Positions 43,022 through 53,851 of a stretch of DNA of 64,000 nt are shown piece by piece. Where the stretch lies: NCBI GenBank assembly GCA_014529385.2, contig CM043942.1:104732141-104796140 (forward strand), in the 5' to 3' direction. A program made the translations under genes and the position numbers. The notes below the pieces were generated by a model. The model did not search any database and was not told where the DNA came from. It saw only the letters and a list, made by a program, of their open reading frames with translations. The stretch's first letter is position 1. Every line of letters begins with the position of its first letter. The stretch comes from Adiantum capillus-veneris (Eukaryota > Streptophyta > Polypodiopsida > Polypodiales > Pteridaceae).

Positions 43022-43249
43022 ATTGTAGTGGCACGACGACGGCGAGGTGGTTGAGCGCGATGTAGCGGCGTCTCCCTCTCCTTCACGGCGAGGAATCCTC
43101 CGCGACAGCAAGCGTAGAGCGGTGAGTGACATACCATCGCCATATTTGAGCTTACTAGTTTAGGCTTGTTGTGTGCTTGGAGCCATTTGTGGCTCGCACA
43201 CAGTGTATCGGCAAGTTCCTTGCATTGACACGTGCGACATGCACACACA
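42664..43249 (+). repeat. 5' LTR of second gypsy element (copy A)
   Basis: About 586 bp, ending ...ATGCACACACA. It contains TATAAAAG at 42858-42865, then CTCATTTGTACAATTGAAGA and a (GA)n tract at 42976-43021. Homologous copies lie at 56846 (plus) and at 57459 and 57854 (minus). Confidence 0.85.
42858..42865 (+). promoter_or_regulatory. TATA box of gypsy LTR
   Basis: TATAAAAG in copy A. The 56846 copy conserves it (CATATAAAAGTC), while in the 57459 minus copy the sequence breaks right at this box. Confidence 0.65.
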
Positions 43250-43253
43250 TTTT

Positions 43254-43271
43254 TGGTGCCGTTGCCAGGGA
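43254..43271 (+). other. primer-binding site of second gypsy element
   Basis: TGGTGCCGTTGCCAGGGA follows the LTR end. It is a close variant of the TGGCGCCGTTGCCGGGGA site common in Athila-group elements. Confidence 0.85.
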
Positions 43272-43487
43272 ATGCCATACACTAAGCTTGAATGGCACTC
43301 TGTGCTTCTTTTGTGGTGCAATTTCAACTGTAGGAAGGGTAGGGAAGGAAGGTGTGTGTGTTGAGAAGAAGGATTTTGTGTTACTAATGTGTTTTTTTTT
43401 TGTTAATGAAGTTTTGAAAGGTTACTGTGTTTTCTCTGTGTAAGGTGTTAGTATTAAGGTTGTTAGTTGTGTGTAATGTAATGTACA

Positions 43488-44833
43488 TTAACACTAGAAT
43501 GGTAACAGGACACTTTTATGTCCTTGGACACTTTTGTGTCCTATTAAGTGACCATTTTGCTTGAATTATTTGAAGAGTATGAAAATGAATTTCTAGGTGC
43601 TATATATCCACAAAGTTGCCTTATGAGCTGAAAAAAACTTAGCATTTTTTTTGGAGTATCGATCTCACCATTAACCTTACTCTTGCACAACATTTTTGAA
43701 CCTAAACTGTGTGAAAAAACGGGTCCTGTTTTTGGCTTTTTTTCAATTTTTGGCAACTATACCACTCTAAACATCATGTTTGTGAGGTTTAGATGGCTAG
43801 AGGTTAGGCCTTCATAGTTCTCAACATGTTTTGATTCTTGTAGGGAGAGCTAAGTGTTAAAATTGAAAGTTATGACCAATTTACAAGAATTGCATAGTCC
43901 TGTTTTTTTGGCCAAAATTAGCACTTTTATTTTTTTGGTGGCTTTCTTGATATCCAAATTCAATTTTGATTGTGTAAGTGTAATGTATAACATAAAGCTA
44001 ATCTTCCTTGAGTTTTGGGGGACCTAATATGCTATATAGCATAGTATATGATGATGGTTGAGTTTTTTGATTGCTGAAGAATACGATACATTTTAGAGTA
44101 GCAAGTATAACTTTCTCAATATTGCTAGTTTCTTAGGCCAATTGTGTGTATTTTGTAGGTAGTAACCATATCTAATCATATACTACAAACATGGCTAGAT
44201 GTTGAGTAGTTTCTATGGGTTTCTAGAGGTCATAATGCTAAACCCAGTTTTTTCATGTTTGCTGTATTTAGCACTTTATCATTGCCCCCAAGGTTCCAAT
44301 TGTAAGAGACCTATTATCCTTTTGACATGCTCCATGGCTCCTTTTGAATCCAAAGTCCCAAAGGGCACTAAGAAAACATGCATATAGTATCTGTATTGAG
44401 CGTGACTATAGAAACTTTGATGATAGGTCCGTAGAATGGCAAAAATGCAACTTTTTTGTACCTATTTTTTTTGCCCAAAAAAAAATTAGTGAGGTAAAAG
44501 CAACCATATGTTTTGGTCACCAACCCATTGAAGTTAACGGGGCATTTTATCTCATGTCCTACAGAAATCCCCACTCTTATTTATATGCAATCAACCGTAA
44601 GAAATTGCTGTTTTGGGCAAAATACACTGGTCCATAAACTTTGGAGGCTTGTAGTGACCAAGGGATGAGAAAAATTACAAGTTTCTCAATTTTTTCCATA
44701 TGTAGTAGTTATTGAACTATAAGCTCATGAAAGGATTTTTCAAAATGAGTGGATCTACTATGGTTTTGGAATTTTTTCCCAAAACCCTGAAAGGACACTT
44801 TTATGTCCTGTTAGGTTACCATTCTAGTGTTAA
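43488..44833. mobile_element. TTAA-flanked inverted-repeat element (piggyBac-like)
   Basis: The left end TTAACACTAGAATGGTAAC and the right end GTTACCATTCTAGTGTTAA are perfect inverted repeats, each starting with TTAA, the target of piggyBac transposases. Just inside both ends lies the small palindromic motif GGACACTTTTATGTCC (duplicated on the left). The total is 1,346 bp. Interior frames (44199-44637) are short and I see no transposase, so it would be non-autonomous. The class assignment is inferred from the ends only. Confidence 0.6.
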
Positions 44834-45249
44834 GTAGGAAGTAGATTTTGTGAGAGCTAATGAAGTGTGTTAGTGTATAACAGTAGGTGTATTAGTTGTA
44901 AGTAGGTAGGTAGAGTGTGTGTGTGCTCGCACGTAGGCCGCGGCGACCTTATCCCAAAAAAAAAAAAAAATAAAGGTAGGATCGGGATCGGGATCAGGAT
45001 CGGGAATATCTCCCAGACCCAAGCCCAAGCTCACGCTCAGGCTCAGGCCTCAGTCGCCCTTTAAAATTTTGTATTTTAGCCTCACACGTAGCTAAAAATC
45101 GGTTTTTTGAGGACCAACGGAGCTTCAAGTGACCGAACGTTGTGCTGTAACGCACACCGCGACCCTCTCAGTGATATGCTCGTTTCAAGCTATCACACAC
45201 TTTAATTAAAAAAACCGATTATTAAAAAACATTAAAAAAATAAAAACAA
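44834..45249 (+). other. gypsy leader with short GGATCG repeats
   Basis: Contains an A-run (44956-44971), then GGATCGGGATCGGGATCAGG hexamers and CCCAAGCCCAAGCTCACGCT repeats. No gene. Confidence 0.6.
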
Positions 45250-46383
45250 GTGAAAACGCACGCCTCAAAGCAAGCGGTTAACCTTCGAGGTTATTCATCG
45301 ATGCTTGTAGGGTGCCAAAGGCGCATGCATCTGCACTTTGGTCGTGTGCTAGAGACGGAGCAACTAGAGAGAATTTCGACTTACGTGAGTTCTCATTATC
45401 CACCTACCTTAGGTTCCGGGCCCTCGGTGGGGACCCAAGGTGGTACAAACCAAGACCCGAACATAGCGGCTAGTGACTCTTCCTCTGACTACGACGTCAT
45501 GGAGGGTTTCCCAATGCCTAATCCCGATAGCTCAAGCCAAGACATGCATGCCATGGGCCCGCGGTCCGGGCCGAGCGTGCTTAGCCGCTTGAAGGAAACC
45601 TTTAGTAGAGCCACTCGCTCCGAACATGGAGCTAATGATGTAAATGAGGGGGGTGGGGAAGTAAATTCTCCATTCATGACCAACGTAGACCCTATGCCCT
45701 TAGAGAATGTGCACGTGAATACTTCATTCACTGCACCTCCTGACTCTTTAGAGCTGTTCCCCTCCGAGGTTATATTACCTGATGGTAGAAGCCTTGCCGA
45801 AGTGCAAGAGGTTGAGCGGTATATTCTTGCAGCAAGGGAAAAGGAAATCGAGAGCTTACGGAAGGTGGAGCAACGAAAAGAGTTAAAATCGAAAGCTCCT
45901 ATGTCAATATCTTTGCTAGGAGAGCAATTGAGTGCTCCTGACTTAGTAACTGCTAAGGGCCAACCCCTAGAAAGCAACATTGTAGCTAGCTCAAAGGACA
46001 CCCCTAGCACCTCAATTCTAGATGGAGCGTTCTTAAATGAGAACTAGGAATACAAACTACAAACGGAAATACTGACCGACCTATACACAGGTCACACCTA
46101 TCATGTGGGTTGGTTAGATGTCCTACAATCCACAATGGGTGCTACTAGTGTGGAGGATCAACAACAAAGAGTTTGTGAGGTCATCCATAGGGTGATTGAG
46201 TTAGAGAGACAGAACAAGGGGATCCACATGCCTTCAATGAGTCTCATGAGATTGTTGGATACATGGAAGGCTAAACAACCGACCTTATCGCAAATGGAGA
46301 CTCCCTCGGTAAGTCCGATGGATCCTCCATATGTTGTTTCGCCAGGGGTCTTAGTGCAATCTAAGCCCACAAGTGATAGCTAA
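45250..46383 (+). pseudogene. gypsy gag N-terminal region
   Basis: Two frames of the same polyprotein (45250-46047 and 46105-46383) are separated by stops. They are rich in Ser/Pro/Asn with acidic stretches (ILPDGRSLAEVQEVERYILA, REKEIESLRKVEQRKELKS) and a helical segment (DQQQRVCEVIHRVIELERQ). I recognise no named domain. It is placed in gag by position. Confidence 0.6.
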
Positions 46384-46547
46384 GTCTAGCTCATCTTTCT
46401 CTTGATGACACCACGGCTACCATGCCTACTCCAATGATGGGCATGCCAAGAAACATGCCATGGACCTCATTTGTTAGTAAAGCACCGCTACATGGTTGCT
46501 CAATGCCTGCAACAATACCTACAAGTGTGTACTAATCGTATGCACCT

Positions 46548-47258
46548 ATGGGTCATCGCACTCATGTAGTCCCTACCCCTCCCATTGTTTCAACTACCTA
46601 TGCTCCACAACCACAACACCCAAGTTCTTATTTCCATGGGACCATACTGGCTAGCATTAGCATGTCACATCCGACGTCTGCTATGCCTAGGGCCACCCAT
46701 ATGAACTTTGGACCGCCACATGGCACAACACCGTACCAAATGTGGAACCCAAGGGGTTCCTATGTGCCAAGCCCAATGCCAATACCTACTCCACATGTAG
46801 TCTGTGGAGCACCTCCACTCACAGCTCCTGCTCACTTAGGTGACTTGGCAACATTTGCTCAAGCTAATGGTCGATCTATTGCTGAGAATATGCATAACAC
46901 GCCTGATAGAGAGCCTAGAAGTAAGGCAATACAAATAGCCAAGCTCACACAAAAATTTAGTGGAGACGGGGATGTGAGAAAGCATATCGAAGTGTTTGAA
47001 CAAATATGCGATTCTCTAGGAGAACACAATGACCTGCATAAGAGTAATGCTTTAAGCCTAACCTTAAGTGGGAAGGCTGGAGATTGGTATAGAACCCTAA
47101 GGGCAGAAGAAAAAACTATTTACCCTACTCTTAGGAGACTGTTCTTGAAAGAAAACATACGAGAGGGAGTGCTTTGGGGTGTAGCCTCTCAGCTCCAGAA
47201 AGCCCAACGAGAGGAAGGAGAGTCGGTGAGAGACTTTATTAGTCGCTTGAAGCATTGA
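46548..47258 (+). CDS. gypsy gag capsid domain
   Basis: A Pro/His-rich leader is followed by the capsid core: AKLTQKFSGDGDVRKHIEVF, ALSLTLSGKAGDWYRTL, TIYPTLRRLFLKE and EEGESVRDFISRLKH. This matches the Retrotrans_gag pattern ('kFsG.....hi..F', 'l.l.G.A..W'). It stops at 47258 after a frameshift; homology continues in another frame toward 47405. Confidence 0.8.
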   Translation: MGHRTHVVPTPPIVSTTYAPQPQHPSSYFHGTILASISMSHPTSAMPRATHMNFGPPHGTTPYQMWNPRGSYVPSPMPIPTPHVVCGAPPLTAPAHLGDLATFAQANGRSIAENMHNTPDREPRSKAIQIAKLTQKFSGDGDVRKHIEVFEQICDSLGEHNDLHKSNALSLTLSGKAGDWYRTLRAEEKTIYPTLRRLFLKENIREGVLWGVASQLQKAQREEGESVRDFISRLKH

Positions 47259-47404
47259 ATTCTCGTTGTAATCCAAATGAGCGCTTCAATAATAATCAAT
47301 TGCTTGATAGATTCATTAGGGGATTATGACATGAGGATATCTACAACGGCCTAGTCATTAGAGGTATCACCACTTGGAAAGCAGCCACCACCAATGCGAT
47401 CCAA

Positions 47405-48526
47405 TTGGAGGATAATTTAATGATTCAAGGAGAAAGAATGTCTGTTGAGCCTAAATCTATTAACTTGCAAGCATCAGGGCATCAACCAATGACCCTAAAG
47501 CCTATTGCTAAGGAGCCAAAGATATCTAAGATGACTTTATTAGATCTCACCAAGGCTATTCAAGAGAGTCTTAGAGACAATCATGCTTTGCAAAACAATC
47601 ATATGTATCCAAGAAGGGAGCAACAATGGTGCTTAGTATGCTATGGACTGCATAGTACTAGTGAATGCCCTACTTTTAGAGTAAAATTCAATGGGAATTG
47701 CAATGCCTGTGGAAGGTATGGTCATCAAGCTAAGGATTGCATAGTATTTAAGTGCGCGATGGCCAATAGACCAACCTTAGCGACAGACACACCTCGAGTG
47801 CCTGCATTGATGCCGGCCCCACCTCTTGAACAAACAACACAACACATGGTCCCTAGGCCCCAAAATGTTGTTCAAACAACACCCTTACCACCTCCAGTGC
47901 TAGGACCGCAACCACTATATCCGAGAATCACTTCTGTGAATCAAGTGGGTTGTGAGTCATCTATTGCTTGTTTGGAAGGCTGTGAGGAAGATATAGATCC
48001 TAATATTGCCTATGGGATGGATGTGCTTGAAGAAAGTCCACAATACTACATGGAGGACTATTGGGGACAAGTCAAACCTGTCTATCAAGTAGCTGCTCTT
48101 GCGGCAAGTGGCCAAAATATCAATTACACTGCTAAGAGACCACCTCTTCAATGCTATGAGTGTGGAGGTCCACATCGTGTAGCCGAGTGTCCTATTAGGC
48201 TACAAAAGAATGCCACATTAATGCAAACCAATCAAGTGAGCACGTATACAATGCCAATACTCATGTGTAATCGATGTGGCATAGATCATTTGATTGCCCA
48301 ATGTCCAAATAATCCAAATGCACCGAAGATCACGCCATTAAACTTGATTGAAGTTACTGAGGAGCCATCACAAAGTACACCTGTGGTACCAGTAAACGTA
48401 CTCACACGATCGATGCTCCAAAGACAAAATTATATTCTTGAGGAAAGAGACACGACATCAATTGCCCAATCTCTCAGAAAAAGAAGAAAACACGAAGGAA
48501 GAGATCGCAAAAAGCATCGAAGTTAG
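47405..48526 (+). CDS. gypsy gag nucleocapsid with zinc knuckles
   Basis: Three CCHC-type or similar knuckles are visible: CNACGRYGHQAKDC near 47700, CYECGGPHRVAECP near 48155 and CNRCGIDHLIAQCP near 48270. A CLVCYGLHSTSECP motif lies at about 47632. They bind element RNA. A basic tail (SLRKRRKHEGRDRKKHRS) ends at 48526. The multiple knuckles resemble those of the nested element at 4378-5300. Confidence 0.8.
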   Translation: MEDNLMIQGERMSVEPKSINLQASGHQPMTLKPIAKEPKISKMTLLDLTKAIQESLRDNHALQNNHMYPRREQQWCLVCYGLHSTSECPTFRVKFNGNCNACGRYGHQAKDCIVFKCAMANRPTLATDTPRVPALMPAPPLEQTTQHMVPRPQNVVQTTPLPPPVLGPQPLYPRITSVNQVGCESSIACLEGCEEDIDPNIAYGMDVLEESPQYYMEDYWGQVKPVYQVAALAASGQNINYTAKRPPLQCYECGGPHRVAECPIRLQKNATLMQTNQVSTYTMPILMCNRCGIDHLIAQCPNNPNAPKITPLNLIEVTEEPSQSTPVVPVNVLTRSMLQRQNYILEERDTTSIAQSLRKRRKHEGRDRKKHRS

Positions 48527-48572
48527 ACCCCAGTTCAAAGACCAACATAGGGACTGGTGACGACCCGTATAT

Positions 48573-49371
48573 ATGAACGACGCTGAAGAAGATTATAATT
48601 CAGGTGAGACCAAAACAACCACTAAGATGGAAACCAACGAGGAAGATCTTCATGAGCCACAATGGCAGGGATCCAAGAAGAAGATAGGGACTTATCCAAA
48701 CCCTACACAGGAGATCGAGCGAGTTAAGCAATTAAGGAGTTTGGTAGAAGATACCCAAAGGGATCTAGAACCAGCACCTAGGCGGATCCAGATTCCAGAC
48801 ACAGTGTTCCCTACGCAACAACAACCTCACCAAGTCCATAGACCCTTAGCCATACCTAGTGTCATCCAAGAAGAAAGTGACTTAAGTCATGGGAAAGTGG
48901 GCGTACTCACTTCTTGATGGAAAGAATGTTTACAGAGGGACTACCTGATCCTATCGAAGAAATGAAGATCCCATCTTCCCCACGTCAAGGGACTGAAGTC
49001 CAAAAGGTGCCACTAAACATTGCCAAATTGATGGATTTCATGTCTTCATAATTTGGAACCACCATCATGTCCAAACTATATAAAGACCTTGAGCTACTTT
49101 CAGCTCTTCTATCCTTCCTCAATGGAGAACTGAAGTGTGGGCTACCACAATTTTCTCAGATGGATGAAGCTGGGGAGATGCCAATAGAGGAGGAACACTT
49201 AGATCCAGAACCCAACTAAGATGAGAACCTTGTTATAGAAATACCTGTTAACAAGTTGGGACAATACTTTGAAGGTGATGAATCCAGTGCGACCATACCA
49301 ATCACTACTAAGGGATTAACTGTGAAGGAAATCCTTGATGGTGGCGCTAAGGTTAGCATTGTGACTAAAAA
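48573..49371 (+). pseudogene. gag-protease linker and protease start
   Basis: The acidic linker (48573-48917) is followed by decayed frames containing IEIPVNKLGQYFEGDESS and, near 49330, KEILDGGAKVSIVTKN. The latter has the retropepsin catalytic D-G-G with hydrophobic flanks. A stop follows at 49372. Confidence 0.6.
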
Positions 49372-50133
49372 TTGATGGGAAACTATGGGAAGACCTCACC
49401 TTGCGACCACAACCATTGTAGTGAAGATGGCCATGGGTCTATCGTTAAACCTATTGGGATGCTAGAAGATCTCAAGATCAAGGTCTTTGGACATAAAATA
49501 AGGATTACCTTCATTGTTATGGATTTCTCCAAACACACTATGGCATCGGAGACGATCTTAGGACGTCCTTTCATGAGGGAAGCAAAAATGGTGCATGACT
49601 GGTCTAAAAACCATGTCTACTTGCAGTTTCAAGATTCTGTCATTCGAGTGGATCTTGTGACTGGTCGAGCACATCCTCTAGGAAACATGTTTATAATTGA
49701 TCATAGATCTGACACCACAGTTCACTCGGCCCCATTGCAGTATTGTTACACGTGTAAAGCGGACACTGATGCTGGGGAAGATTCTCCTTATATGGATGTA
49801 CTACCTGGGATGACCGAGTCGGACAATGTGGATTGGGTCCACCTAGCAGCAACCATAGACACTTGGGGAAATAGGGGGATGACCTGGGTGACACGTGAGG
49901 GGGATGAAATGCCACTACTCGTACCCTTAAATATGCTAGAAGCAATGCATATAGCTTTTGATAACCTACAAGATGAAGGTTTGACTGGCATTGGAACCAG
50001 TAGCGCCTCACAAGACTATAGCCTACACGATTTGGGGTCAGAATCATCAATTGAAATTGACTATGAGGACGAAGAATCTGAGTTAAATCTTAGTACGAAT
50101 GTGGGGACAAAACCATTCAGGGCCCAGTGGTAA
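49372..50133 (+). CDS. gypsy protease C-terminal half and linker
   Basis: LKIKVFGHKIRITFIVMDF and SETILGRPFMREAKMVHDW are the flap and 'iLGRpfl' blocks of retropepsin. After about residue 110 the frame becomes an acidic linker (DLGSESSIEIDYEDEESELN). It connects to the RT frame at 50348 across stops. Confidence 0.7.
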   Translation: MMGNYGKTSPCDHNHCSEDGHGSIVKPIGMLEDLKIKVFGHKIRITFIVMDFSKHTMASETILGRPFMREAKMVHDWSKNHVYLQFQDSVIRVDLVTGRAHPLGNMFIIDHRSDTTVHSAPLQYCYTCKADTDAGEDSPYMDVLPGMTESDNVDWVHLAATIDTWGNRGMTWVTREGDEMPLLVPLNMLEAMHIAFDNLQDEGLTGIGTSSASQDYSLHDLGSESSIEIDYEDEESELNLSTNVGTKPFRAQW

Positions 50134-50347
50134 CCTAGATGGCAATCTACCCAAGGGAGTAGAAGACACAAGAAGCGATTCATCTAGTGACTCTTCACTA
50201 GAGATCTGTTGTAATCGAAAATTAGACAAGAAGAGTAAGAGATATAAGAGGCGAAGATATTGAGCAAATGTGCGTGCTATAATAAATGAAAAGAAATTTA
50301 CCGCATAATGGCTTAATTATATAGGGGCATGTGATGCTCATCGGAAG

Positions 50348-52252
50348 TTGGTAGATAACTGGGGTGAATACCTTCAAAGCGTTATGTGGTGTAGTCCACA
50401 ACCCATTGACATTGCACAACTAGAGGCTACAGAGAAGCCAAAGTTGAGCCGTACCATAAGGAGACGACAAAATCAAGAGTTAGCTCAACAACAAAAGGGA
50501 TTGGAAGTGAAATCACAATACACAGAACAACAGGACCCCACAAACTTACACCCTGCACCTGAACATTTCAAATCCTATACCACAGAGGAACGTAAGGTTG
50601 TGTATACAAAGGCTCAAAGAAAACCTATCGATGGGAGCAATGGAGTCTATGACGGTCCAACGATAGTTAAGGAAATAGAGTTAGCAGACCCAGGAGAAGA
50701 GTCCAAACCTGTTTTCATTGCCCAAGATCTGACAGGGACTGAAGAGTGTGTACTTAAAGAACTTCTCAAGGAATTCAAGGATATATTTGGATGGACATAT
50801 CATGATATGAAAGGTGTTCCACCTTCCGTGTTGCAACACACAATCCCCATGAATAGCATGGCTAAACCAGTTCAGCAACGACCCTACCCAATGAATCCTA
50901 AATATGCAAAAATCGTTCAAGAAGAGATTGAAAAGCTTGTGGAATGCAGATTCATATACCCTATTGAGCACTCAGAATGGGTTTCTCCAATAGTGATTGT
51001 GCCAAAAAAGAATGGGAAACTCAGAGTGTGCGTGGATCTCAAGAAGGTCAATGCCGCCATTAGGAGGGACCATTACCCCTTGCCATATTCAGAACATGTT
51101 CTTGAAAGAGTTGCAGGGAAGGATACTTATAGCTTTTTAGATGGGTACTCTGGCTACAATCAAATCACAATTGCGCTAGAGGACCAAGTTAAAACAACCT
51201 TTATAACCGAATTTGGAGTGTTCGAATTTCGTGTTATGGCTTTTGGCTTAACCAATGCCCCTGCTACCTTTCAAAGATTAATAAACACTGCTTTTATAGA
51301 ATATTTGAGGGACTTTTGTGAAGCTTTTTTAGATGACCTTTGTGTTTATTCCTCTTGGAAAGAACATCTATCATGCTTACGAAAAGTGTTTGAGAAATGT
51401 AGATTGTATCGCATCTCCTTAAACCCTTTCAAATGCCAATTCTGGGTTAAACATGGAGTCATTTTAGGGCATAAAGTGTCCAAAAATGGGATTTCCACAA
51501 ATGAGAGCAAAATTAAAGCCATTGCTGAATTTCCACCACCTACAAACTATAAAGGAGTTCAAAGGTTCATGGGCCATGTTGGTTATTATCGACGGTTTAT
51601 TTTAAACTTTGCCAAGATAGCTCGTCCTTTGTACAAGCTTCTTATTGAGTTCCAATGGATTGCGGAGTGTGACATTGCTTATGAGTCATTGAAAAAGACC
51701 TCGACTAGCACTCCTATTCTACGAGTGCCCGATTGGAATGTAATTTTTCATGTGCATATTGATACATCGAACTTTGCTATTGGGTGTGTTCTAGATCAAC
51801 CAGGAGAACATAAATTGGACTACCCCATTAGCTTTGCAAGTCGTCAGTTGAATGATGTCGAGAGAAAATACACCACTACAGAGCAAGAAGGTTTATGTAT
51901 GATTTATGCAGTGAAGAAATTTTGCTACTACCTTCTGGCCAACAAGTTTGTGTTCTATGTTGATCATCAAGCCTTGTTGTATCTAGTAAATAAACCTTGT
52001 TCCACGGGAAGAATTACACGATGGTTGTTAATTCTCATTGAGTTTAATTTTACCGTTGTGGTGAGACCTGGTAAAAGACATGTCATAGCGGATCATTTGT
52101 CTCGCATACCCAATGGTGAAGCCCCGACTGGAGTCGATGATGAGTTGCCCAATACTTCTCTATTCCTAGTAAAAACCATACCTGAATGGAGTGAGAAGAT
52201 TGTGAACTTTTGGTTAATGGTTTTCCACCCAAAGAGCTTCGTAAAGACATAG
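50348..52252 (+). CDS. gypsy reverse transcriptase and RNase H
   Basis: RT motifs in order are PIEHSEWVSPIVIVPKKNGK, LRVCVDLKKVNAAIRRDHYP, YSFLDGYSGYNQITIALED, FRVMAFGLTNAPATFQRLIN, AFLDDLCVYS (catalytic FLDD) and LGHKVSKNGI. The connection region follows, then RNase H with FHVHIDTSNFAIGCVLDQPG, TTTEQEGLCMIYAVKKF and VDHQALLYLVNKP. It makes cDNA and degrades template RNA. Catalytic residues look intact. The frame ends at 52252, while the integrase begins in another frame at 52210. Confidence 0.92.
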   Translation: MVDNWGEYLQSVMWCSPQPIDIAQLEATEKPKLSRTIRRRQNQELAQQQKGLEVKSQYTEQQDPTNLHPAPEHFKSYTTEERKVVYTKAQRKPIDGSNGVYDGPTIVKEIELADPGEESKPVFIAQDLTGTEECVLKELLKEFKDIFGWTYHDMKGVPPSVLQHTIPMNSMAKPVQQRPYPMNPKYAKIVQEEIEKLVECRFIYPIEHSEWVSPIVIVPKKNGKLRVCVDLKKVNAAIRRDHYPLPYSEHVLERVAGKDTYSFLDGYSGYNQITIALEDQVKTTFITEFGVFEFRVMAFGLTNAPATFQRLINTAFIEYLRDFCEAFLDDLCVYSSWKEHLSCLRKVFEKCRLYRISLNPFKCQFWVKHGVILGHKVSKNGISTNESKIKAIAEFPPPTNYKGVQRFMGHVGYYRRFILNFAKIARPLYKLLIEFQWIAECDIAYESLKKTSTSTPILRVPDWNVIFHVHIDTSNFAIGCVLDQPGEHKLDYPISFASRQLNDVERKYTTTEQEGLCMIYAVKKFCYYLLANKFVFYVDHQALLYLVNKPCSTGRITRWLLILIEFNFTVVVRPGKRHVIADHLSRIPNGEAPTGVDDELPNTSLFLVKTIPEWSEKIVNFWLMVFHPKSFVKT

Positions 52253-52953
52253 CTCAAAAACTGTTAGAAGAATGTGAACCTTACACTCTCATTGCAGGAA
52301 CTCTCTACAGGCTAGGGAAGGATGATATTCTTAGACGTTGTGCCCGTGAGGATGAGTATTTATACATACTGCAAGAAGCCCACATGGGTATAGCCAGAGG
52401 ACATTTCTCAGGGGAACTAACATCTAGAAAGGTGTTGCAATCAGGCTATTGGTGGCCTACCTTATTCAAGGATACATCACTTTTTGCAAAAGGATGTGAT
52501 GAATGCCAACGTTACAAGATCACACAACGAAAGGATAGGATGCCCTTAAATCCTGTTAAAGTGACTCAACCATTTGAAAAATGGAGTTTGGACTTTGTAG
52601 GCCCAATTAGTCAGGCAGCTCGTAGCACTCAATCTTGATATATTATCGTTGCCATTGACTATGTGACAAAGTGGGCAGAAGCTAGGGCGACATGTAAGGC
52701 TGATGCGAAATCAACTGCCAAGTTTCTCTTTGAGAACATTATTACAAGATTTGGTCGTTCCTTTGAGATTGTGAGTGATAATGGTACTCATTTTATAAAT
52801 GGAATAATAAAAGAACTCACTACCAACTTTATGATAGCTCACCATAAGTCCACACCTTATTATCCACAAGCAAATGGCCAAGCTGGGAGCACCGAGAAGA
52901 CCTTAATCTCTATCTTAACCAAAACAAAGCTCATCGCACAGATTGGGATTTAA
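52210..52953 (+). pseudogene. gypsy integrase, zinc finger and core, inactivated
   Basis: The zinc-finger region has H...H (EAHMGIARGHFSG) and C..C (GCDECQRYK). The core has WSLDFVGPI (first Asp), an in-frame TGA at 52636-52638, and VSDNGTHFINGI (second Asp). Then comes ANGQAGSTEKTL, where the catalytic Glu is replaced by Gly (GGG at 52885-52887). Even apart from the stop, strand transfer should be lost. The frame ends at 52953. Confidence 0.88.
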
Positions 52954-53021
52954 AGCTTACATCAGCTCTATGGGCTTATCATATTGCGTACAAAGTTGCC
53001 ATTAACTGCACACCATTTAAG

Positions 53022-53840
53022 ATGGTGTATGGCCAAGAAGTGGTTATGTCATGGGAGTTTGTCATTCCTAGTCTTCGAGTAGCTTCTCAAGAAGGCTGGG
53101 ATGGTAACCCCTTAGTTCAGCAATTATATATCCTTGAAAGGCTAGATGAAGAGAGGCAATTAGCTATGCAAAATGAATTTGTGGAGAAAGATAGGAGGAA
53201 GAAATGGTTTGACCGTCATCTAAAGAACAAAGATATCAATGTTGGTGATAAAGTCCTTATGTATGGAGTGCGTAACGAAAAGAAAAAGTTGAAATATGCG
53301 AGAAAAGGACCATATAGAGTATGTGAGATCACCCCACAAGGAACCATTCGTGTGGAGACTCTTGATGCAGTTGAAACCATTGGATTCCTCAATGGGAGAA
53401 AATTTAAAAGATACTATGATCCTTTAAGCCAAGAGGAGCTACATGCCATCCATACAAAAAAGGCAGCCAAGGCACAAACAGAATTGAAGAAGATACAAGC
53501 TCAAGCTGAGGCTAAGGAGCGACAACAACGCATAAGACGAAAACGAGAGGCTAACCTTGCAGTCACACATGCATTCCATGTTGAAATTGACGAGGATTGG
53601 TTGGACTCTGACACACCTCTACGATACCCTATTGAGCTAAACAACACCTATGGAAAAGTGCTATATAACGACTTATTGGACACGGGTGCTAAATATGATT
53701 TGCTATCATATGGGGTGTGGTGTCAGTTAGCGAAGCCACCTCTATCTGAGAGTATTATCCAAGTCAAGGGTGTCAACAAGAAAAAACTTCGATTTTTGGA
53801 ATCTGGCACACTTCTGTCAGTTATGACAATGGGGCTATAG
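53022..53840 (+). CDS. integrase C-terminus fused to second retropepsin-like domain
   Basis: The first part is the integrase C-terminal region (LERLDEERQLAMQNEF, RRKKWFDRHLKNKDINVGDK, YARKGPYRVCEITPQGTIRV). A Lys/Ala/Gln-rich helix follows (53460-53550), then FHVEIDEDWLDSD and KVLYNDLLDTGAKYDLLSYG, a retropepsin-like active-site block with D-T-G-A, followed by VWCQLAKPPLSESIIQVKG. This is the second such motif in the element; the first is at 49330. The frame ends at 53840. The domain appears to continue in the next frame (INLGRTWMIATKCTID). Confidence 0.75.
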   Translation: MVYGQEVVMSWEFVIPSLRVASQEGWDGNPLVQQLYILERLDEERQLAMQNEFVEKDRRKKWFDRHLKNKDINVGDKVLMYGVRNEKKKLKYARKGPYRVCEITPQGTIRVETLDAVETIGFLNGRKFKRYYDPLSQEELHAIHTKKAAKAQTELKKIQAQAEAKERQQRIRRKREANLAVTHAFHVEIDEDWLDSDTPLRYPIELNNTYGKVLYNDLLDTGAKYDLLSYGVWCQLAKPPLSESIIQVKGVNKKKLRFLESGTLLSVMTMGL

Positions 53841-53851
53841 CTCAACACTTT

